Assembly (NCBI RefSeq): GCF_900696085.1
Contig: NZ_CAADFC020000004.1
Span: forward strand, 372,001-436,000
Length of the DNA: 64,000 nucleotides
Reading direction: 5' to 3'
Source: Bradyrhizobium ivorense
GTDB taxonomy: Bacteria > Pseudomonadota > Alphaproteobacteria > Rhizobiales > Xanthobacteraceae
The position numbers and the translations under genes are program-made. The notes below the pieces were generated by a model. It was not told the origin of the DNA. It saw only the letters and a program-made list of their open reading frames with translations, and made no database searches. How positions within the stretch are numbered: position 1 is the first letter of the stretch; the number at the start of each line of letters is the position of its first letter. This document shows positions 37,133 through 45,795 of the stretch, in pieces.

Positions 37133-39271
37133 TCAGAATCCGCGCAAATCCGTCACCGGCATGCGCAGCGTTTTCTTGCCGGTGATCAGCTTGATCGCGC
37201 GATTGACGACCTCCAGATTGTTGTCGAACGAGCCATGGCCGGCGTCGATCGTCTCGTCCTTGTCGGGCTCGTCGTTGACGGGCACTTCGGTTTCCGTGAC
37301 CGACTGCAGAACGACGCCCTCGCTGTCGGCCTGCCAATCGGCAAGAATTTTTTGATAGCCCGGCATGAAGTCGGCGCCCGCGGACCATTTTGGCCACACC
37401 TTTTGCAACCCGAGAATGGGCGTCTTGTGATCCGGCTCCAGCGCTCTTGAAACCAGATACAGCAGCGACTTCGAGTACAGCACCGGCACGCAGGGGTCGG
37501 TCAGCTCGTTGTCATCGCTCAGCACGTCAATGAACGTGGTGGTGGGATCGGCGACCTTGTTGGCGAAAGCCTGGCCATATTTGGCGGTGGCAAATTCGAC
37601 CGTGCAGGCCGGCGCCCACAGGTGAACGGAGCTTGCCTGCAGGCTCCGCGCCTTCATCGCCGACAGGAAGTGCCCCTGCATGATGGCTCCCGCCGAGTGA
37701 CCCACGAGATGAATTTCGGGCCGCTGGGCCTTGCTCAATGCACCGATCGCCGACCGCAATTCAGTGGCGGCGGTCATCAGGCCGCCGCCGCTGCGGCTGG
37801 CTCCGTCGGCGCGGTTCTTCATGTTCTCCCAGATCGCCTTGACGCCGGCGTCGCGGGCAAACACCTCGAAGGCGCGATCCTTGATCTCGTCGATCTTGCT
37901 GCGCAGCCAGCCCTTGTCGGCGCCCGCGGGGACGCCGATCTTTTCCACCGCACCTTTCAGGATGTCGGCGGCGGACTCGAAAAAGCCGGTCTGCCACACC
38001 ACAAAGATCGGCATGATGTCGTTGGCCTCGAGCCACGGCCCGAGCACGCGCGCACGATCCAGCCCTTCGGAGCGGCTGTTCAATCCGCCATGCGCATAGA
38101 TCGCAACATGCGAATAGCCGCGGTCGGCCGCGGTGGCCACGCATTCCCGGACCACGCTGACGACGGCATCGTCGCCGGAGTTCGCCGCCACCAGCTCGCG
38201 CTCCGCGCGGCCATTGTGACCGATGAAAATGGTGCGATGGGCCTCCTCGCCATTGATCCACGGTGAAACCGCGCTGGTGTCCTTGGCGACGTCGTCGCGT
38301 TGCATCGACCGCGCGCGCATCCGTTCGTCGAGCGACAGGTCCGTGCGCATCTTCGGACTGCGAAACGGGCTGGCGGTCTGGGGCTTGGCTCCCTTCTTCG
38401 GCTTGACCGGGGGAAACGACACCTCCATCGGAGCCCCGAGCGCCAGCGCCCAGGCGTCTGTGCCATGGCGGGTCCAGTCTTCGTAGGGCAGGACGGCGAA
38501 GCCGTGAAAGCCCCAGTCCGGCCCCCAGGAATTCTGCACGATGAATCCTCTGGACGTGTAGCCGACCATCGCAAATGCGTGCCCGCCGACGTCGTTCGGC
38601 TTGTTGGGGGGACCGATCAGGGCGTCGTCGATGGATTTGCGGTTGTTTCCGACCCGAACCCAGCCGTCATGCACGTCGGCGGACACGTAGATCGCATGCG
38701 TCTCGTAGATCGCCGACTGCATGTCGACGATTGACTTGCCGTCGATACGAAAATAGGCGCCGAGCGGCGTCTGAGGCGCACTGGCGTCCCATCCCTCGCG
38801 TGGAAGGCCGGGCTTGTTGCGCTTCTCGAGGTACGGCCAGTACTGCTCGGCACAGACGCCGTGCTTGTGAAATCCCTTCATGGCGCCACGGCAGCTCGAA
38901 CCTTCGTAGTCCTCCCCCTTCCATTCATCGTAGAGGCGGGCGTTCTGGTAGAGCATCCGCGCGCTGACCCGTCCGTCGGCCTTGGGAGCCGGCTTCTCGC
39001 CACGTTCGATCGCCGTGGTGTTTGCCAACTCCCAGCGCAGGTAATTCACCACTCCCGCGAGGCCAAAGCCGGTGCAGGATCCCTCGTCTCCCTGGTCGAG
39101 AACCATGTCGGATGCGCGGTAGATCGGAAACCACTCTTCAATCAGCTGATCGCTTGGATATTTCATCGGCAGGCTGACCAGCCGTGCGCGATAGGGCAGG
39201 TCGCGAAAATCGATGCGGTCGGGGCGCGCGTCGAATGTCCGGGTGCCATTGAAAAGAGTTTTGGTCGGCAT
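37133..39271 (-). CDS. Papain-family (C1A) cysteine peptidase fused to an alpha/beta hydrolase
   Basis: 712 residues from the ATG at 39271 (MPTKTLFNGT). The N-terminal C1A domain (about 15-290) has the complete catalytic set: Cys66 in DQGDEGSCTGFGLA, His231 in GGHAFAMVGY and Asn247 in FIVQNSWGPDWG. After a basic Pro/Lys linker (about 285-340), a second domain (about 345-640) has YAHGGLNSR, a nucleophile elbow GHSAG with Ser526, and DPCVPVLYSKSLLYLVS. This matches a lipase/esterase-like alpha/beta hydrolase. There is no signal peptide, so it is probably cytoplasmic or exported by another route. Neither domain is truncated. I know no described function for this pairing. Confidence 0.8.
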   Translation of the reverse strand: MPTKTLFNGTRTFDARPDRIDFRDLPYRARLVSLPMKYPSDQLIEEWFPIYRASDMVLDQGDEGSCTGFGLAGVVNYLRWELANTTAIERGEKPAPKADGRVSARMLYQNARLYDEWKGEDYEGSSCRGAMKGFHKHGVCAEQYWPYLEKRNKPGLPREGWDASAPQTPLGAYFRIDGKSIVDMQSAIYETHAIYVSADVHDGWVRVGNNRKSIDDALIGPPNKPNDVGGHAFAMVGYTSRGFIVQNSWGPDWGFHGFAVLPYEDWTRHGTDAWALALGAPMEVSFPPVKPKKGAKPQTASPFRSPKMRTDLSLDERMRARSMQRDDVAKDTSAVSPWINGEEAHRTIFIGHNGRAERELVAANSGDDAVVSVVRECVATAADRGYSHVAIYAHGGLNSRSEGLDRARVLGPWLEANDIMPIFVVWQTGFFESAADILKGAVEKIGVPAGADKGWLRSKIDEIKDRAFEVFARDAGVKAIWENMKNRADGASRSGGGLMTAATELRSAIGALSKAQRPEIHLVGHSAGAIMQGHFLSAMKARSLQASSVHLWAPACTVEFATAKYGQAFANKVADPTTTFIDVLSDDNELTDPCVPVLYSKSLLYLVSRALEPDHKTPILGLQKVWPKWSAGADFMPGYQKILADWQADSEGVVLQSVTETEVPVNDEPDKDETIDAGHGSFDNNLEVVNRAIKLITGKKTLRMPVTDLRGF

Positions 39272-39423
39272 GTGCTCACCATGAAATCTGGATTTCTGAA
39301 AATGCAGGCCGGACGCAGGCGCGAAGCCGGCCTGGCACAATTCTGGCGTGCACTGCCTTAGGTTGCAATAACAGTCAGCACGTCGCCCGCGACACGAGCG
39401 CGCAGGGGCGTTGTCAGGGAAAG

Positions 39424-40011
39424 TCAGAGATGGCGCGCCGGCGGCGCCGACGGGCGGCTATTCGCCGCCGTGATGGCCGCTGCCCAGCGGTCGGAGATCG
39501 CGAGCATGAAGGACGAGACCACGAATGCGAGGTGCACGCCGACCAGCCAGGCGAGCTTGCTCGGATCGAACGCGGTGTCGAGGTTCATGAACGCCTTGAG
39601 CACCTGAATGGCCGAGATCGCGACGATCGACGCCAGCAGCTTCTGCTTCAGCCCGCCGAAATCGACCTTGGTCATCCAGTCCGGCCAGTCCGGATGCCCC
39701 GCCGGATCGATCTTCGAGACGAAGTTCTCGTAGCCGGAAAACACCACGATCAGGATCAGATTGCCGGTCAGCGAGATGTCGATCAGCGAGAGCACACCGA
39801 GGATGATGTCGGATTCCTTGGCGTCCGGCACATGCAGGAGGAAGTGCCACAGCTCCAGGCAGAACTTGAGCAGCAGCGCCGCGAGGCTGATGACGAGGCC
39901 GAAATAGAACGGCGCCATCAGCCAGCGGCTGTTGAAGAGCAGGCTCTCGAAGCCGTTCTCGACGCGCTTCAGCGTCGGATTGGGCCGGTAGGTCGCCGGT
40001 TCTTCCGCCAT
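39424..40011 (-). CDS. UPF0114 (YqhA-like) membrane protein
   Basis: 195 residues with four hydrophobic segments. Family marks are ENGFESLLFNSRWLMAPFYFGL at the start, LIDISLTGNLILIVVFSGYENFVSK, and GLKQKLLASIVAISAIQVLKAFMN. Function is unknown. It is the second gene after asd on the same strand, with a 70-bp family F repeat between them, so it may be expressed from the asd transcript. The C-terminal 15 residues are a variable Pro/Ala tail. Confidence 0.88.
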   Translation of the reverse strand: MAEEPATYRPNPTLKRVENGFESLLFNSRWLMAPFYFGLVISLAALLLKFCLELWHFLLHVPDAKESDIILGVLSLIDISLTGNLILIVVFSGYENFVSKIDPAGHPDWPDWMTKVDFGGLKQKLLASIVAISAIQVLKAFMNLDTAFDPSKLAWLVGVHLAFVVSSFMLAISDRWAAAITAANSRPSAPPARHL

Positions 40012-40059
40012 GGCACGCGCTTCCTGACGCCGAGATGCCGCGTTCTACTGCTTTTGTTT

Positions 40060-40129
40060 GAGCATGATCTTTCCGGAAAACCGCTTCGCACTTTGCGCTA
40101 ACGCGGCCCTCCGGGTCCGGATCGTGCTC
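40060..40129. repeat. Repeat family F, copy 4, after asd
   Basis: 70 bp from GAGCATGATC to ATCGTGCTC, the reverse complement of copy 1 at 4921-4990 with only a few mismatches. It overlaps by one base the asd TAG stop (40129-40131). Confidence 0.88.
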
Positions 40130-41163
40130 TAGGCCGCCTTCTTCTTGGCAGTGATCAGCTTGCGGTTGATCAGGACTTCGGCGATCTGCACGGCGTTGAG
40201 CGCCGCGCCCTTGCGCAGGTTGTCCGACACGCACCAGAACGACAGGCCGTTCTCCACCGTCGCGTCCTCGCGGATGCGGCTGATATAGGTCGCGTCCTCG
40301 CCGGCCGCCTCATAGGGCGTGACGTAGCCGCCCGGCTCGTGCTTGTCGATCACGAGACAGCCCGGCGCGTTGCGCAGGATGTTGCGCGCCTCGTCCGGGG
40401 TGATCGGGTTGGCGAACTCGACATTGACGGCTTCGGAGTGGCCGACGAAGACCGGCACGCGCACGCAGGTGGCGGTGAGCTTGATCTTGGGATCAAGGAT
40501 CTTCTTGGTCTCCGCCATCATCTTCCACTCTTCCTTGGTGTAGCCGTCCTCCATGAAGACGTCGATGTGCGGGATGACGTTGAAGGCGATGCGCTTGGGG
40601 AATTTCTTGTTGACCAGCTCGTCATTGGTGTAGACGGCCTTGGTCTGCGAGAACAGTTCGTCCATCGCATCCTTGCCGGCGCCGGACACCGATTGATAGG
40701 TCGAGACCACGACGCGGGTGATCGTCGCCTTGTCGTGCAGCGGCTTCAGCGCAACGACGAGCTGCGCGGTCGAGCAGTTCGGATTGGCAATGATGTTCTT
40801 CTTGGTGAAGCCGGCGGTCGCATCGGCATTCACCTCGGGCACGATCAGCGGCACGTCCGGGTCCATGCGCCAGGCCGACGAATTGTCGATCACGACGGCG
40901 CCGGCGGCGCCGATCTTCGGCGACCATTCCTTCGACACTGCGCCACCGGCCGACATCAGGCAGATGTCGACGTCGGAGAAATCATAGTGCTCGAGCGCCT
41001 TCACCTTGAGCGTGCGGTCGCCATAGGAGACCTCGATGCCGACGCTGCGGCGCGAGGCCAGCACGACGACCTCGTCGGCGGGGAATTTGCGCTCGTCGAG
41101 AATGTTGAGCATTTCGCGCCCGACATTGCCGGTCGCTCCGACCACCGCGACTTTGTAACCCAT
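40129..41163 (-). CDS. asd: Aspartate-semialdehyde dehydrogenase
   Basis: 344 residues, the bacterial Asd type. The N-terminus is YKVAVVGATGNVGREMLNIL (NADP-binding), the active-site Cys is in IIANPNCSTAQLV, and CVRVPVFVGHSEAVNVEF is the second catalytic segment. It reduces aspartyl phosphate to the semialdehyde for the Lys/DAP, Thr and Met branches, linking to dapF in this window. A GGAGAG site supports ATG at 41163. Its TAG stop is part of a family F repeat. Confidence 0.97.
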   Translation of the reverse strand: MGYKVAVVGATGNVGREMLNILDERKFPADEVVVLASRRSVGIEVSYGDRTLKVKALEHYDFSDVDICLMSAGGAVSKEWSPKIGAAGAVVIDNSSAWRMDPDVPLIVPEVNADATAGFTKKNIIANPNCSTAQLVVALKPLHDKATITRVVVSTYQSVSGAGKDAMDELFSQTKAVYTNDELVNKKFPKRIAFNVIPHIDVFMEDGYTKEEWKMMAETKKILDPKIKLTATCVRVPVFVGHSEAVNVEFANPITPDEARNILRNAPGCLVIDKHEPGGYVTPYEAAGEDATYISRIREDATVENGLSFWCVSDNLRKGAALNAVQIAEVLINRKLITAKKKAA

Positions 41164-41279
41164 CGTTCACTCTCCGACGAAAAATGCCCGTTCCCCCGCT
41201 GGCAGCGGAAAGGGAAGAGGCAGCGCTTCTATGCGAGAAACCCCGTCAAGACAACGTTGCGTAGCTTTTGAGCGTTTTG

Positions 41280-42080
41280 ATGCGTCCGTTTCGGGCCGTT
41301 CCGGCCGCACCCCATCATACGAGAATTCCGTCGGCGCTGACGAGTTTCGTCGACGAGGTCTACGCCACGCTGTCGCGGCTGTTCGCCTATGCCGCCGCGC
41401 TGGCGCTGTTCGGCGGGCTCGGCGTCCATCTATGGCGGCAGCTCCCCGACGTAACCGCGATGGCGCCCGTACCCGCAGCCGCCGCGCATTGGAGCCCGGC
41501 CGCCCGCGCGGCCCCGGCCTTCGCCATCAGCAGGCTCGATCCCCGAGATAAAACAGAGACTTACGAAGTCCTCCGGCACCCCCTGGGCGGCCGCAAGGAC
41601 ATCTTCCGCTGGGCCGAGGCCGAAGGCGCGCCGGCGGCCGAGCTCGAGATCTACCGTCCGGGCGAGGAGTCCATGGGCCCCGCGGTCACCGAGATTGCCG
41701 GACGCCTCGACCCGAGCGGCGTGCGCGAGCTCGAGGCCGCCGGCATCATCGACAGCAAGTTCGGCAGCGTCACGCTGCTGCGCCCGGCACGGCGGGACGG
41801 CGACCGCGCTTGCCTCGGCTTTCTCAAGCAGATCGACGCGCCGGACCTGCGGATCTCCGGCTGGACCTGCCAGGGCGCCAGCCTGCCGGCCCAGCGCGCC
41901 GCAATCGGCTGCATGCTGAACCGGCTGACCCTGCTGACGTCAGGCAGCGATCCGCGGCTGGCCGAGCTGTTCGCGCATGCCGAGCTGAAGCGCACCGGCT
42001 GCGCCGCCGCCGGCCCGCCCACCCTGTCGTCCGACTGGGTGCTGGGCAGCGAGAACCCGAGGCTGCGCGGCGGCCTTTGA
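41280..42080 (+). CDS. Hypothetical membrane-anchored protein
   Basis: 266 residues. One hydrophobic segment (about residues 28-45, FAYAAALALFGGLGVHLW) near the N-terminus suggests a single anchor. The following Pro/Ala linker leads into a soluble domain with paired cysteines (RACLGFL, WTCQGASL, GCMLNRL, KRTGCAAAG). I do not recognise a family with certainty. The four cysteines suggest disulfides in the periplasm. The ATG at 41280 is chosen over a TTG 12 bp upstream. It is divergent from asd with about 116 bp between. Confidence 0.65.
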   Translation: MRPFRAVPAAPHHTRIPSALTSFVDEVYATLSRLFAYAAALALFGGLGVHLWRQLPDVTAMAPVPAAAAHWSPAARAAPAFAISRLDPRDKTETYEVLRHPLGGRKDIFRWAEAEGAPAAELEIYRPGEESMGPAVTEIAGRLDPSGVRELEAAGIIDSKFGSVTLLRPARRDGDRACLGFLKQIDAPDLRISGWTCQGASLPAQRAAIGCMLNRLTLLTSGSDPRLAELFAHAELKRTGCAAAGPPTLSSDWVLGSENPRLRGGL

Positions 42081-42256
42081 TGGCGAGACCGTGGCAAGGT
42101 ACTGGTTTTCATGAAACTTTTGCGCTTCTCGCCGCATTATGTCTGCCGGTGTGGCGCAATTGACCTAGTGGCGGCGGGCGGCCGCCACTACAATACGTTC
42201 CCAGTGACTTTGGCCAACGCGCCAGCCCCGGATGGGGCCGCAATGACGAGGATGCG

Positions 42257-42667
42257 ATGACCCTGAAATTCCCTGCCGCGAACAAGCTCGTGGTGTTGCT
42301 TGCCGCGGCTGCCGTCACCGCAACCGCATTCAGCGTGAGCGCGGCCAGCGCGCAGAGCCCGAGCAAGCGCAAGCAGCAGCAGCAAGACCAGTACGACCGC
42401 GACGGCCGCCGCTATTACGGCGCGCAGGGTCCGAACCGGGTGTACCAGCAAGGCCCGCGCACTCGCGTCTACGTCACCACGCGCTCCTGGCTCGACGCCG
42501 GGACCGAGGTGCTGCCCGGCGACCGCAAGTTCAACGACTACGCCTATCCGCCGGACGTAGGCTATCCCTCGTTCGCGCGCGAGAACAAGAACCAGCCGAT
42601 CGATCGGCAGCCGCTCAGCCCGCCCGGCGATCTCGGCGGCTATCCGCGGACCTTCCCGCTGTACTGA
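42257..42667 (+). CDS. Small exported protein of unknown function
   Basis: 136 residues. A signal peptide (cleavage near ASAQS, about residue 33) is followed by a Gln/Lys stretch (KRKQQQQDQYDRDGRRYYG). An ordered-looking tail follows with RVYVTTRSWLDAGTEVLPGDRKFNDYAYPP, then PGDLGGYPRTFPLY. The C-terminal part with its well-spaced Tyr/Pro seems conserved-type rather than random, but no family is recognised. A GAGG site supports the ATG at 42257. It is closed by a strong terminator. Confidence 0.7.
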   Translation: MTLKFPAANKLVVLLAAAAVTATAFSVSAASAQSPSKRKQQQQDQYDRDGRRYYGAQGPNRVYQQGPRTRVYVTTRSWLDAGTEVLPGDRKFNDYAYPPDVGYPSFARENKNQPIDRQPLSPPGDLGGYPRTFPLY

Positions 42668-42691
42668 GATTTTCGGCGATCTGCCGACGCG

Positions 42692-42722
42692 AAAATGGCC
42701 GGGCTTGCCGGCCATTTTTGTT
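42692..42722 (+). terminator. Rho-independent terminator after the 136-residue exported protein gene
   Basis: 9-bp stem AATGGCCGG / CCGGCCATT with a GCTT-type loop and TTTTTGTTTT tail, 25 bp after the stop. Confidence 0.88.
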
Positions 42723-42728
42723 TTGGGG

Positions 42729-42773
42729 GTCATTCCGGGATGGTCCGAAGGACCCAGACGCGGAATCTCGAGA
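42729..42773. repeat. Repeat family E, left half of a split copy
   Basis: GTCATTCCGGGATGGTCCGA to GCGGAATCTCGAG. It is the left arm of a family E palindrome. The matching right arm lies at 43081-43118, and a family B element sits between them. Confidence 0.7.
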
Positions 42774-42858
42774 TTTTGAAGAGGAGCTGGTTGAAGAGAG
42801 AAAGGCGCGATGCGCGGGCATTCTGTTGCCGGCGTGAGGTGAGCAAGCTGGCAGGGCT

Positions 42859-43028
42859 CCCTCCCCCCTTGCGGGGGAGGGCTGGGGAGAGGGGTAAGCC
42901 CCGGGCGAGACGATCGAAAGGATCACCGTCTTCGCAATCCTGCTCGCGCGCAAAGCTAGACTAATGGAGGGAGCACGTCGTGTGGCACCCCTCTCCCTAA
43001 CCCTCCCCCCCCCCGCAAGGGGGGAGGG
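42859..43028. repeat. Repeat family B, copy 2, nested in family E
   Basis: 170 bp, CCTCCCCCCTTGCGGGGGAG on the left and CCCCCGCAAGGGGGGAGG on the right. The internal GAGCACGTCGTGTGGCACC is the reverse complement of the copy 1 core. It lies between two halves of a family E element. Confidence 0.85.
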
Positions 43029-43080
43029 AACCCTGCCGCTGGTGGCTCCCTCACGCGCTGGTCGTCGGATTGTTCGGGAG

Positions 43081-43118
43081 ATTCCGGTCTGGTGCTCGCG
43101 CACCATCCCAGAATGACG
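43081..43118. repeat. Repeat family E, right half of the split copy
   Basis: ATTCCGGTCTGGTGCTCGCG, then CACCATCCCAGAATGAC. It completes the half at 42729 and ends 9 bp from the leuB stop. Confidence 0.65.
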
Positions 43119-43126
43119 GCGTAACC

Positions 43127-44239
43127 CTACGCGTGCAGCTTCTGCAGCTCCTTCAGGATCGCCTCGCCCATCTGCGTGGTGCTGGCGGCCGTCGCGCCTT
43201 CCGACTTGATGTCGGCGGTGCGCAGGCCGCTGGCGAGCACGGCTGCAATCGCGGCGTCGACCTTGTCGGCGAGTTCGCCCATGTCGAAGGAGTAGCGCAG
43301 CGCCATGCCGAACGAGGAGATCATCGCGATCGGATTGGCGAGGCCCTTGCCGGCGATATCGGGCGCCGAGCCGTGCACCGGCTCGAACAGCGAGCGGCGC
43401 TTTTTGGTCTTGGCATCGACCTCGCCGAGCGAGGCCGACGGCAGCATGCCGAGCGAGCCGGTCAGCATCGCCGCGATATCGGACAGCATGTCGCCGAACA
43501 GATTGTCGGTGACGATGACGTCGAACTGCTTCGGCGCCTTCACCAGGTTCATGCCGCCGGAATCGGCGAGCTGATGCTCGAGCGTGACGTCCTTGTATTC
43601 GCGCGCGTGCACGGCGGTCATGACCTCGTTCCAGAGCACGCCGGACTTCATGACGTTGCGCTTCTCCATCGAGGTGACCTTGTTGCGGCGCTTGCGCGCC
43701 AGGTCGAAGGCGACGCGGCCGATGCGCTCGATCTCGTAGGTGTCGTAGACCTGGGTGTCGACCGCGCGCTTCTGGCCGTTGCCGAGATCGGTGATGGTCT
43801 TCGGCTCGCCGAAATAGACGCCGCCGGTGAGTTCGCGCACGATCATGATGTCGAGGCCCTCGACCGCCTCGCGCTTCAGGCTGGAGGCATCCGCCAGTGC
43901 CGGGTAGCACACCGCCGGGCGCAGGTTGGCGAACAGGCCGAGATCCTTGCGCAGCCGCAGCAGGCCGGCCTCGGGCCGGACCTCATAGGGAACGGCGTCC
44001 CACTTCGGACCGCCGACCGCGCCGAAGATGATGGCGTCGGCCGCGGTCGCCTTGGCCATGTCACCTTCCGAGATCGACACCTTGTGGGCGTCATAGGCGG
44101 CGCCGCCGACCAGGCCCTGCTCGGTCTCGAATTTTGCGATCCCCTGCGCGTTCAGCCAGTCGATCAGGCGCTGCACCTCGGCCATCACTTCGGGGCCGAT
44201 GCCGTCGCCGGGGAGAAGCAGCAATTTATGGGTCGCCAT
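43127..44239 (-). CDS. leuB: 3-isopropylmalate dehydrogenase
   Basis: 370 residues, full length. It starts [20 protein letters not shown] and contains [16 protein letters not shown], the substrate loop around ELTGGVYFG, and [13 protein letters not shown] plus [20 protein letters not shown] for NAD and Mg binding. It oxidatively decarboxylates 3-isopropylmalate in leucine synthesis. A GAGG site supports the ATG at 44239. It is monocistronic, with repeats filling its 3' side. The 300 bp upstream show no clear regulatory element. Confidence 0.97.
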   Translation of the reverse strand: MATHKLLLLPGDGIGPEVMAEVQRLIDWLNAQGIAKFETEQGLVGGAAYDAHKVSISEGDMAKATAADAIIFGAVGGPKWDAVPYEVRPEAGLLRLRKDLGLFANLRPAVCYPALADASSLKREAVEGLDIMIVRELTGGVYFGEPKTITDLGNGQKRAVDTQVYDTYEIERIGRVAFDLARKRRNKVTSMEKRNVMKSGVLWNEVMTAVHAREYKDVTLEHQLADSGGMNLVKAPKQFDVIVTDNLFGDMLSDIAAMLTGSLGMLPSASLGEVDAKTKKRRSLFEPVHGSAPDIAGKGLANPIAMISSFGMALRYSFDMGELADKVDAAIAAVLASGLRTADIKSEGATAASTTQMGEAILKELQKLHA

Positions 44240-44539
44240 GGTCGTTACCTCGAGATAGCTGTTTTGCCGTCAAGCCCGGGCATGACGCGCGCGGGAAATC
44301 CGGCGCGAGTGCTAAAACGCCCGGCATCGATTGGCAAGGCACCCCAACGCAGGGCCGAAACGACTCTCGCCCCGGCTGTTCCTGCTGCTGTTGCCCATGA
44401 TGCTGCACGGCGCGCCGGTGGTCTGGCGGGCGCGGGCGCGCGTCGCCCGATTGCCTGATATGCAAGACACCGTTGCGGCCTGAGGCGCTGGGCAGGGCCG
44501 TCGCGGGCTGCCACAATGGCTGACTTGCCGGAGTGATTT

Positions 44540-45718
44540 GTGCGAGCCCCTGCCCCGTCCTACCCGCATCCCGCGCGGCTGATCCTGATCCTGTCGCTGG
44601 CGCCGACCGTCGGTCTCGGCATCGGCCGCTTTGCCTATTCGCTGGTGCTGCCCGACATGCGGGACTCGCTGGCGTGGTCCTATTCGGCCGCCGGCTTCAT
44701 GAACACGATCAATGCCGCCGGCTATCTCGCCGGCGCGCTGTTTGCCTCGCGCCTGATCCAGCGCTTTGGGCTCGCCACATCGGTGCGCTGGTCGACGCTG
44801 GCCTGCGTGCTGTCGCTGGCGCTGTGCGCCGTCTCGGGCAATTTCGTGGTGCTGAGCTTTGCCCGCTTGCTGGCCGGCTTCGCCGCGGCGATCGGCTTCG
44901 TCGGCGGCGGCGCGCTGGCGGCGACCATCGCGCAGTCGCGCCCCGAGCGCGCCAACTTCCTGCTCAGCCTGTTCTATGCCGGCCCGGGCATCGGCATTTT
45001 GGCATCCGGCCTGGTCGCCCCCTTCGTGCTGCAGGGTTTTGGCGCGGGCTCATGGTGGATCGTGTGGTGGGCGATGACCTTGCTGTCGGCCATCATGACC
45101 GTGCCGCTGCTGCTGGCGCCGTTCCATGCCGGTCCCGCTGCCGGCGGCATCGTGAGAACGAAATTCGCGGTCATGCCGGTGCTGATCTATCTCACCGGCT
45201 ATTTCCTGTTCGGCGCCGGCTACATCGCCTACATGACCTTCATGATCGCCTATGTCCGCGACGGCGGCGGCGGCGCGGTGGCGCAGAGTGCGTTCTGGAG
45301 CCTGATCGGCGTCAGCGCCTTCGTCACGCCCTGGGTCTGGCGCCGCGTGCTGGCGCTCAACCGCGGCGGGCTCGCCACCACCATCATCCTCGGCGTCAAC
45401 GCGCTCGGCGCGGCGCTGCCGATCTTCGGCCACGCGCCGCTGCTGCTGGCGATCTCGGCGTTGGTGTTCGGCGTCGCCTTCTTCGCCGTGGTCGGCTCGA
45501 CCACCGCCTTCGTGCGCTACAACTATCCGCCGGAAGCCTGGCCGACCGCCATCGCCGCGATGACGATTGCCTTCGGCATCGGCCAGACGCTGGGCCCGAT
45601 CGTGGTCGGCGCCATCACCGACGCGGTCGGCAGCCTGTCATTTGCGCTGAATGTCTCGGCGGCGATGCTGGCGCTGGGGGCGCTGCTGTCGGCGTTTCAG
45701 CGGAAGGTGGGACCGTAA
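44540..45718 (+). CDS. MFS transporter, YbfB/YjiJ family
   Basis: 392 residues with 12 predicted spans. The N-terminus TVGLGIGRFAYSLVLPDMRDSL is characteristic of the YbfB/YjiJ MFS branch. The domain halves carry GYLAGALFASRLIQRFG and the conserved GPGIGILASGL. The substrate is unknown. The start is GTG at 44540. A short AT/GC palindrome fills the gap to the convergent molybdoenzyme gene. The 44240-44539 gap before it contains only a doubtful 50-codon frame. Confidence 0.88.
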   Translation: MRAPAPSYPHPARLILILSLAPTVGLGIGRFAYSLVLPDMRDSLAWSYSAAGFMNTINAAGYLAGALFASRLIQRFGLATSVRWSTLACVLSLALCAVSGNFVVLSFARLLAGFAAAIGFVGGGALAATIAQSRPERANFLLSLFYAGPGIGILASGLVAPFVLQGFGAGSWWIVWWAMTLLSAIMTVPLLLAPFHAGPAAGGIVRTKFAVMPVLIYLTGYFLFGAGYIAYMTFMIAYVRDGGGGAVAQSAFWSLIGVSAFVTPWVWRRVLALNRGGLATTIILGVNALGAALPIFGHAPLLLAISALVFGVAFFAVVGSTTAFVRYNYPPEAWPTAIAAMTIAFGIGQTLGPIVVGAITDAVGSLSFALNVSAAMLALGALLSAFQRKVGP

Positions 45719-45719
45719 C

Positions 45720-45792
45720 TGGCGAATAGCGAGTGGCGAATAGCCGGTGCCAACCCGGCTCTCAATTCGCTATTCCCCATTCGCCATTCGCC
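45720..45792. repeat. Palindromic repeat family I
   Basis: TGGCGAATAGCGAGTGGCGA on the left and CTATTCCCCATTCGCCATTC on the right form imperfect arms of about 23 bp. It fills the 77-bp convergent gap almost exactly, 1 bp and 3 bp from the two stops. Only this copy is in the window. Confidence 0.75.
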
Positions 45793-45795
45793 TCC

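Noticed and set aside
39333..39347. Sigma-54-like sequence TGGCAC-AATTC-TGGC
   Set aside because: Good match but it points rightward, where the next genes are all on the opposite strand; probably chance.
44331..44483. 50-codon frame with a hydrophobic stretch between leuB and the MFS gene
   Set aside because: TTG start without ribosome site; the short Leu-rich stretch alone is weak evidence of a membrane peptide.
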